Shown here piece after piece: positions 5,791-9,585 of a DNA stretch of 9,585 nucleotides (position 1 is the stretch's first letter; the number at the start of each line of letters is the position of its first letter). This DNA is from an uncultured Collinsella sp. (GTDB lineage Bacteria > Actinomycetota > Coriobacteriia > Coriobacteriales > Coriobacteriaceae), in assembly GCA_937989795.1 (NCBI GenBank), contig CALKBB010000251.1, forward strand, positions 1-9,585. Direction: 5' to 3'. A program made the translations under genes and the position numbers. The notes beneath the pieces were generated by a model. That model saw only the letters and a program-made list of their open reading frames with translations, was not told the origin of the DNA and did no database searches.

Positions 5791-6831
5791 TTACAGCTCG
5801 ACGAGCTGGCCGGTCTCGGCGGCCTCCTTGATGGCGTTGAGAAGTGTGAGCGTCTTGACGTTATCGGCGGGGGTCACGACGGGCTCAACCTCGCGGCGGA
5901 CGACCTTCACAAAGTGCTTGAGCTGCATCTTGTGCGGTAGTGCCGGGTCGACGGCCGGAATCTCCATCTGCAGCGGCTTGTGCCAGTTGGAGGCGCCGTC
6001 GTAGGAGAACTGGTGCAGGCGGGGCAGCGACAGGGCGCCCTTAGTGCCGCCGATAAAGTAGGCGTCGGCGTCGAAGGGGCGGTACTGCGGGTCCTCGCGA
6101 GCGGTTGCCTCCCAGTTCCAGGGGCTGGCGGTGGCGTCGGAAATGGTCATGCTTGCGAGCGCGCCATCGGCAAAACGGACGTTGACCACGGCGGAGTCCT
6201 CGGTCTCAAAACCGCGGGCGGCGCTGGACTGCATACCCTGGACGGCAACGGGCTCGCCCAGCAGGTAGCGGAGCAGGTCGACGTCGTGCACCAGGTTGAC
6301 CAGAATCGGGCCGGCACCCTTCTTGCGGCGCCATTCGACATCGAAGTACTCGTCATTCTTATAGATCATGTAGTGGAAGCTCGACACGGTGAGCTTGCCC
6401 AGCTCGCCGGACTCGATGATCTCCTTGGCCTTGTTGACGAAGGGGTTGTGGCGACGGTGCTGACCCACGAGCACGGGCACGCCGGCGGTCTCGGCCTCGG
6501 CAGCGAAGGCCTGGGCATCCTCCAGGTCGTTGGAGATCGGCTTTTCGACCAGCGGCACGATGTTGCGCTTTACAGCCTCGCGGGCAACGCCCAGGTGCAG
6601 GTCGTTGGGGGTGGCGATAATGACGGCCTCGGGCTTGACCTCGTCCATCATCTGGGCGGGATCGGTGTAAAACGGCACGCCGGCGGCCTCGGCCGTGGCG
6701 CGGGCGCCCTCAAAGGCGTCGGCGATGGCGACGAGCTCGGCCTCGGGCTCCTCGGTGACAAAGCGGATGTGGTTGCGGCCCATGGCGCCGGCGCCGATAA
6801 CGGCAATGCGGACGGGGTTGAGCTCAGACAT
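5791..6831 (-). CDS. Gfo/Idh/MocA family NAD(P)-dependent oxidoreductase
   Basis: 346 aa, normal family length. These cytosolic enzymes oxidise or reduce hydroxyl groups on sugars, inositols and related polyols using NAD(P)(H). The N-terminal Rossmann fold opens with VRIAVIGAGAMGRNH (7-21), carrying the GxGxxG dinucleotide loop. The strand VAIAD (34-38) ends in Asp, which usually points to NAD rather than NADP. EKP (96-98) carries the conserved catalytic-site lysine K97. The C-terminal alpha/beta domain holds GPILVNLVHDVDLLRYLLG (174-192), with His and Asp at the usual active-site place, in the NL.HD.D form used by one family branch. AAGGAG five bases before the ATG supports the start. It is the third gene of a minus-strand unit, 69 bp after the MFS gene. 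The substrate is unknown. Confidence 0.9.
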   Translation of the reverse strand: MSELNPVRIAVIGAGAMGRNHIRFVTEEPEAELVAIADAFEGARATAEAAGVPFYTDPAQMMDEVKPEAVIIATPNDLHLGVAREAVKRNIVPLVEKPISNDLEDAQAFAAEAETAGVPVLVGQHRRHNPFVNKAKEIIESGELGKLTVSSFHYMIYKNDEYFDVEWRRKKGAGPILVNLVHDVDLLRYLLGEPVAVQGMQSSAARGFETEDSAVVNVRFADGALASMTISDATASPWNWEATAREDPQYRPFDADAYFIGGTKGALSLPRLHQFSYDGASNWHKPLQMEIPAVDPALPHKMQLKHFVKVVRREVEPVVTPADNVKTLTLLNAIKEAAETGQLVEL

Positions 6832-6861
6832 TTCGACTCCTTAATACTGGTGACCGGTGGA

Positions 6862-6892
6862 ATGCGACAAAGGGGCTGTCCCTTTGTCGCAT
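6862..6892. repeat. Perfect 13-bp palindromic hairpin between MFS and Gfo/Idh genes
   Basis: ATGCGACAAAGGG (6862-6874) and CCCTTTGTCGCAT (6880-6892) are exact inverted arms with a five-base GCTGT loop. It lies in the 69-bp gap inside the operon. No T-run follows on the minus strand, so it is not a standard terminator. It could stabilise the upstream mRNA, damp expression of the last gene, or belong to a dispersed palindromic repeat family. Confidence 0.75.
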
Positions 6893-6900
6893 CGGTAAAA

Positions 6901-8157
6901 CTAGGCGGACTTCTTCTTGCTGTCGGAGACCATCATGTAGACGGTGAGCACGACGGCGATGGCGGCGATCACAATGGCGCCGTAGAAGGACTGCTGGTAG
7001 GCGGCGCTGCCGGCCTCGGCGTGATACAGCACGGCGGTGATGGGCTGGCTGATCCAGGTGGAAGCGGCATAACCCAAAAACATGATGCCGTAGTTGACGC
7101 CGATGTTGCTGGTACCGAAGGCGCCGCCGGTGAGCGGCGGGTAGATGACGAGCAGAGCGCCAAAGCTAAAGCCGAGCAGAGCGAGCGCCACAAAGAACAT
7201 GGCCTGCGTAAAGCTCATCGACATGATGACGAGCGCGACGATGGTGACGACAAGGCTGATGAGCAGCGACTTGTAGGCACCGAGCTTGTCGATGATCTGA
7301 CCAAAGGACAGGCGACCGACCAGGTTGGCGCAGGTGTTGACGGAGACGACCACGCCGCCGAGGGCGACGGCCGCGGCGCTCGTGGGGTCGGCGAAGAGCT
7401 GGACGGCGGCGATGGAGGCAACCTTGCCCACGAGCAGGGTGCCCGCGGTGGCGGCAAAGGCGAAAGTGACGATGAGGACCCAGAAGCGCGGGGTCTTGAC
7501 CATCTCGCCCGGGGTGAGGTCGCCGAAGGTGCCGGCGTGCGCGCCGCCCTTGGGGGCCTCGAAGCCCTCGGGCAGCCAACCGGCCTCGGGGGCCTTCAGG
7601 AACAGGGCGGAGGCGGCGATCATTACAAAGAAGATGACGCCGAGCGCCTTAAGGGCGCCAAAGATGCCCAGGCTCGGGATGAGCAACGAGGCGAGCACCG
7701 GGGAGAGCACGGCGGGGCCGGCGGTCGAAGCGGCCAGGGTGATGCCGGAGGCAAGGCCCTTTTTGTCGATGAACCACTTTTGACCGGTGGTGAGTGCAGG
7801 GTTGTAGCCCAGGCCGTTGCCGATGGCGGCGACGAGCGAGAACCACAGGTAGAACTGCCACGGCTCGGTGACGGTGCCGGACATAAACCAGCCCAGGCCG
7901 TAGCACACAGCGGCGGCGATCACGACGTTGCGCGGGCCGATCTTATCGGAGATGCGGCCGGCGAAGATGCCCGTCACGGCCATGATGGTCTGAAAGACCG
8001 GGAACGCCCAGGTAAGGGCGCTGGACCACTCGGGGTAGACGGCGAGCAGGTTCTTGCTCACGACGGAGTACAGCGCGATTGAGCTGATGAAGAACATGGT
8101 GACGCACGCGGCGGAAAGCACGACGGCGCGACCCTTGTTGGAGTTGGTGGAAGCCAT
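6901..8157 (-). CDS. MFS transporter, OFA (oxalate/formate antiporter-like) family
   Basis: 418 aa, rich in hydrophobic segments and consistent with 12 membrane helices. The OFA branch of the major facilitator superfamily moves small carboxylates and other organic anions across the cytoplasmic membrane, often by exchange. Seen directly: the MFS loop motif GRISDKIGPR (67-76) between helices 2 and 3, the related GRLSFGQIIDKLG (281-293) in the second half, a hydrophilic central loop (about 189-222), and the OFA-like signature FGTSNIGVNYGIMFLGYA (347-364). No signal peptide is needed. The tail SDSKKKSA is basic and cytosolic. The ribosome binding site is weak (AAGAG). It lies between two dehydrogenases, so it probably imports their substrate or exchanges substrate for product. 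The ligand cannot be told; oxalate is only a family label, because no oxalate-degrading gene is nearby. Confidence 0.88.
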   Translation of the reverse strand: MASTNSNKGRAVVLSAACVTMFFISSIALYSVVSKNLLAVYPEWSSALTWAFPVFQTIMAVTGIFAGRISDKIGPRNVVIAAAVCYGLGWFMSGTVTEPWQFYLWFSLVAAIGNGLGYNPALTTGQKWFIDKKGLASGITLAASTAGPAVLSPVLASLLIPSLGIFGALKALGVIFFVMIAASALFLKAPEAGWLPEGFEAPKGGAHAGTFGDLTPGEMVKTPRFWVLIVTFAFAATAGTLLVGKVASIAAVQLFADPTSAAAVALGGVVVSVNTCANLVGRLSFGQIIDKLGAYKSLLISLVVTIVALVIMSMSFTQAMFFVALALLGFSFGALLVIYPPLTGGAFGTSNIGVNYGIMFLGYAASTWISQPITAVLYHAEAGSAAYQQSFYGAIVIAAIAVVLTVYMMVSDSKKKSA

Positions 8158-8180
8158 TGGACTCTTTCTGATCGATACGG

Positions 8181-8210
8181 GGGAGGAGCGGGCGTATCCG
8201 CGGGCCTCCC
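8181..8210. repeat. Hairpin in the SDR-MFS gap
   Basis: GGGAGG (8181-8186) pairs with CCTCCC (8205-8210). Inside, GCGG (8188-8191) pairs with CCGC (8198-8201) around a six-base loop. There is no T-run. It lies in the 65-bp gap between the SDR stop and the MFS start and could mark an mRNA processing or stability site. Confidence 0.45.
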
Positions 8211-8222
8211 TGTTAGGTTGGT

Positions 8223-9104
8223 TTACTGGTCAGTCGGCTTGGCGACGCCGGACTCATCGGACCAAAGCTCGACACCCTTGTTCTTGAGGTAGTTGTCGGC
8301 ATAGGCGCGACGGCCGCCGGGCTTGGCGGTGAGGTCGCCCATCATATTGGAGAAGCCACCGTCGACTTTGATGGCGTCGCCGGTGGTAAAGTCCGAGCGC
8401 TTGGACGCCAGGAACATGACGGCGTTGGCGATATCGCTGACCTCGCCGATGCGGCGCGTGGCGATGAGGCGGCTGCGGCTCTTTTCGACCTCGGGGTCGG
8501 CGTAGAAGTTGGCCGACATCGGGGTCTTAACGAAGCAGGGCTCGACGCAGTTGGAGCGGACGCCGTAGGGGCCCCATTCGGCAGCCAGCATCTTGGACAT
8601 CATGTTGACGCCCGCCTTGGTGGAGCTGTACACGCCCGAGAACGTCTCGGGGGAGTGGCTGGCAACGGTCGAGATGTGCACCAGGCGACCCTGGCCGGCC
8701 TTGATCATCTCGCGACCAAAGCGCTGCGAGGTGATGAAGTAACCGGTGAGGTTGACGTTGAGCACCTGCTCCCAGTCGCTCAGCGGCAGGTCCTCCATGG
8801 CGGCGAAGCGCAGGATGCCGGCGGTGTTGACAAGGACGTCGACGCGGCCGAAGTCGGCGATGGTGGCATCGACGGCGGCCTGAACCTCGGCCTCGTCGGT
8901 GGCGTTCATCTTGTAGCCCTCGGCGTGGATGCCAAACTCGGCGGCGAGGTCGGCGGCTGCGGCCTTGACCTTCTCCTCGTCCAGGTCGAGCAGGACGACG
9001 TTGGCGCCGTTGCGGGCGAACTCGCGGCAAATCTCGACGCCCATACCGCCGAGTGCACCGGTCACGGCGCAGACATCGCCCTCGAGCTTAAGCCAATTGC
9101 TCAT
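8223..9104 (-). CDS. Short-chain dehydrogenase/reductase (classical SDR)
   Basis: 293 aa, classical SDR fold with a C-terminal tail of about 40 residues beyond the usual end at VDGG (247-250). Cytosolic NAD(P)-dependent alcohol/ketone oxidoreductase. Seen: the cofactor loop TGALGGMG (15-22); an acidic residue after the second strand, VVLLDLD with D40, which favours NAD(H); NTAG (93-96); N117; Ser145-Thr146 at the catalytic serine position; and YSSTK with Y159 and K163. Unlike FabG, where the serine lies 13 residues before the tyrosine, here that place is Thr146 and Ser145 is 14 away. VRSNCVEPCFVKTPM (182-196) is the usual substrate-side loop. The start is supported by AAGGGA about seven bases upstream. 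It is first in the unit, divergent from the LysR gene. It resembles sugar-alcohol or FabG-like SDRs; the substrate is unknown. It does not resemble the known Collinsella 7-beta-hydroxysteroid dehydrogenase. Confidence 0.9.
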   Translation of the reverse strand: MSNWLKLEGDVCAVTGALGGMGVEICREFARNGANVVLLDLDEEKVKAAAADLAAEFGIHAEGYKMNATDEAEVQAAVDATIADFGRVDVLVNTAGILRFAAMEDLPLSDWEQVLNVNLTGYFITSQRFGREMIKAGQGRLVHISTVASHSPETFSGVYSSTKAGVNMMSKMLAAEWGPYGVRSNCVEPCFVKTPMSANFYADPEVEKSRSRLIATRRIGEVSDIANAVMFLASKRSDFTTGDAIKVDGGFSNMMGDLTAKPGGRRAYADNYLKNKGVELWSDESGVAKPTDQ

Positions 9105-9130
9105 AGGAACTTCCCTTCTTGTGCCTCCCG

Positions 9131-9157
9131 GTGGGTCGCTCCCATTAACCGACCCAC
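9131..9157. repeat. Hairpin or operator-like palindrome in the SDR leader
   Basis: GTGGGTCG (9131-9138) and CGACCCAC (9150-9157) are perfect 8-bp inverted arms with an 11-base loop. It lies between the predicted SDR promoter and the SDR start codon, so it would be transcribed at the front of the mRNA. No T-run follows. It could be a protein operator or an RNA hairpin. Confidence 0.55.
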
Positions 9158-9173
9158 GTGGTTTTCGCTGGTT

Positions 9174-9202
9174 ATCGTATGCTTTGCATTTGCGCAGGTG
9201 AA
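9174..9202 (-). promoter_or_regulatory. Predicted promoter of the SDR-MFS-Gfo/Idh unit
   Basis: On the minus strand, TTCACC (9202-9197) and TACGAT (9179-9174) are separated by 17 bp, reasonable -35 and -10 boxes. Transcription would begin near 9167, giving a leader of about 62 bases. The weak -35 fits a promoter that needs an activator. Confidence 0.4.
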
Positions 9203-9211
9203 TTGCATATT

Positions 9212-9220
9212 TGTTAGAAT
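9212..9220 (+). promoter_or_regulatory. Predicted extended -10 promoter of the LysR gene
   Basis: TGTTAGAAT fits an extended -10 (TGn plus TAGAAT). Transcription would begin near 9227, about 110 bases before the GTG start. No -35 at good spacing was seen. Confidence 0.35.
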
Positions 9221-9224
9221 GGCG

Positions 9225-9239
9225 TAAACCAATGGTTTA
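9225..9239. promoter_or_regulatory. Candidate LysR-type operator palindrome
   Basis: TAAACC-AAT-GGTTTA is a perfect 6-bp inverted repeat with a three-base centre. It is T/A-bounded and AT-rich like LysR-regulator recognition sites. Its centre lies about 65 bases upstream of the predicted SDR transcription start and overlaps the predicted LysR start. This is the classic arrangement for activation of the target and self-repression. Confidence 0.45.
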
Positions 9240-9327
9240 TAGCTCGCAAGATGATGTGTCCTTATATTGAGTCTGTGACCTGCCAAAAAGACCCCCTTCG
9301 GCAGTGCATGGCCATACGTCTGGAAAC

Positions 9328-9332
9328 GGGAG
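9328..9332 (+). promoter_or_regulatory. Ribosome binding site for the LysR GTG start
   Basis: GGGAG ends six bases before the GTG at 9339. The family normally begins a few residues before the LDAISAAAELGSFSRAA stretch, which agrees with this start. Confidence 0.6.
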
Positions 9333-9338
9333 ATTGAC

Positions 9339-9585
9339 GTGTACGATCGACGACTTGACGCTATTTCGGCCGCCGCGGAGCTGGGAAGCTTCTCACGTGC
9401 GGCGGCAAAATTGCGCGTGTCGACCCCGGCGCTCGTCAAACAGGTGTCGGGTTTCGAGGCCGAGTTTGGCATCACGTTGTTCGAGCGCTCGCATTCGGGT
9501 GTTAAGGTGACGCCGGCGGGCGCTCTGCTGGTGGACGACGCGCGCTCGATCATGCGCCAGTCCGAGGACGCACTGCGTCGTGCCC
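9339..9585 (+). CDS. LysR-type transcriptional regulator, N-terminal DNA-binding part (partial, runs off right edge)
   Basis: 82 codons from a GTG start are present; the effector-binding domain lies outside the window. Residues 1-60 form the LysR-type winged helix-turn-helix: RLDAISAAAELGSFSRAAAK, then VSTPALVKQVSGFEAEFG as the recognition helix region, then LFERSHSGVKVTPAG as the wing. A helical linker begins at about residue 66 (LLVDDARSIMRQSEDALRRA). LysR regulators usually act as tetramers that activate a divergent operon in response to a pathway metabolite and repress themselves. The gene is divergent from the SDR-MFS-Gfo/Idh unit, with 234 bp between the start codons, so control of that unit is the natural inference. 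The inducer cannot be predicted. Confidence 0.88.
   Translation, partial: MYDRRLDAISAAAELGSFSRAAAKLRVSTPALVKQVSGFEAEFGITLFERSHSGVKVTPAGALLVDDARSIMRQSEDALRRA

Noticed and set aside
5980..8082. 700-codon open frame on the plus strand opposite the Gfo/Idh and MFS genes
   Set aside because: It lies antisense to two well-recognised genes and the gap between them. Its protein is Gly/Asp/Ala-rich without any fold signature, as expected from GC-rich third positions read backwards.
6901..8157. MFS protein as a true oxalate/formate antiporter
   Set aside because: The OFA label covers many substrates, and no oxalyl-CoA decarboxylase or formyl-CoA transferase is present in the window.
8223..9104. SDR as a bile-acid hydroxysteroid dehydrogenase
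   Set aside because: It does not resemble the Collinsella 7-beta-hydroxysteroid dehydrogenase as I recall it, and its neighbours (OFA transporter, Gfo/Idh enzyme) do not suggest steroid metabolism.
9308..9337. Nine-codon ATG frame ending just before the LysR GTG, a possible leader peptide
   Set aside because: No ribosome binding site, no telling codons such as repeated amino acids, and such a short frame is expected by chance.

Overview
The window is GC-rich chromosomal DNA from a bacterium that looks like a member of the Coriobacteriia (Actinomycetota), most likely a gut Collinsella or close relative. That placement is an inference from the overall character of the proteins and codon use; no ribosomal RNA or other marker gene is present to prove it. 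All genes look like host chromosomal genes. No phage, transposase, CRISPR, tRNA or rRNA was seen.

Layout. (1) Positions 1-1047, minus strand: the N-terminal half of an RlmL/RlmKL-type 23S rRNA methyltransferase (THUMP plus a degenerate methyltransferase domain), cut by the left edge. (2) 1123-1950, plus: a Cof-type HAD phosphatase, divergent from the methyltransferase across a 75-bp gap with overlapping -10 boxes on the two strands. (3) 2145-2849, plus: a small transaldolase of the Staphylococcus aureus type. (4) 2850-3232: a complex gene-free stretch with an in-frame echo of the transaldolase 3' end, a long hairpin, a strong intrinsic terminator, and a pair of 48-nt inverted repeats around that terminator. 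(5) 3233-5380, minus: a full-length Tex RNA-binding protein. (6) 5381-5790: a second gene-free stretch, with an unrelated pair of 53-nt inverted repeats and a weaker terminator. (7) 5791-9104, minus: a three-gene unit reading, in transcription order, SDR dehydrogenase, OFA-type MFS transporter, Gfo/Idh/MocA oxidoreductase. (8) 9339 to the right edge, plus: the start of a divergent LysR-type regulator.

How it fits together. The left half is housekeeping: rRNA modification, HAD phosphatase, pentose-phosphate metabolism and Tex. The right half looks like a small inducible pathway, with one importer or exchanger, two NAD(P)-dependent dehydrogenases and a divergent LysR regulator. A 15-bp palindrome sits where a LysR regulator would bind to control both directions. 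The substrate cannot be read from the sequence.

The least explained material is in the two large intergenic regions. Each holds a pair of equal-length inverted arms that agree in blocks separated by variable gaps of constant length. This pattern suggests spacing-constrained sites or the ends of small mobile elements more than simple decay.
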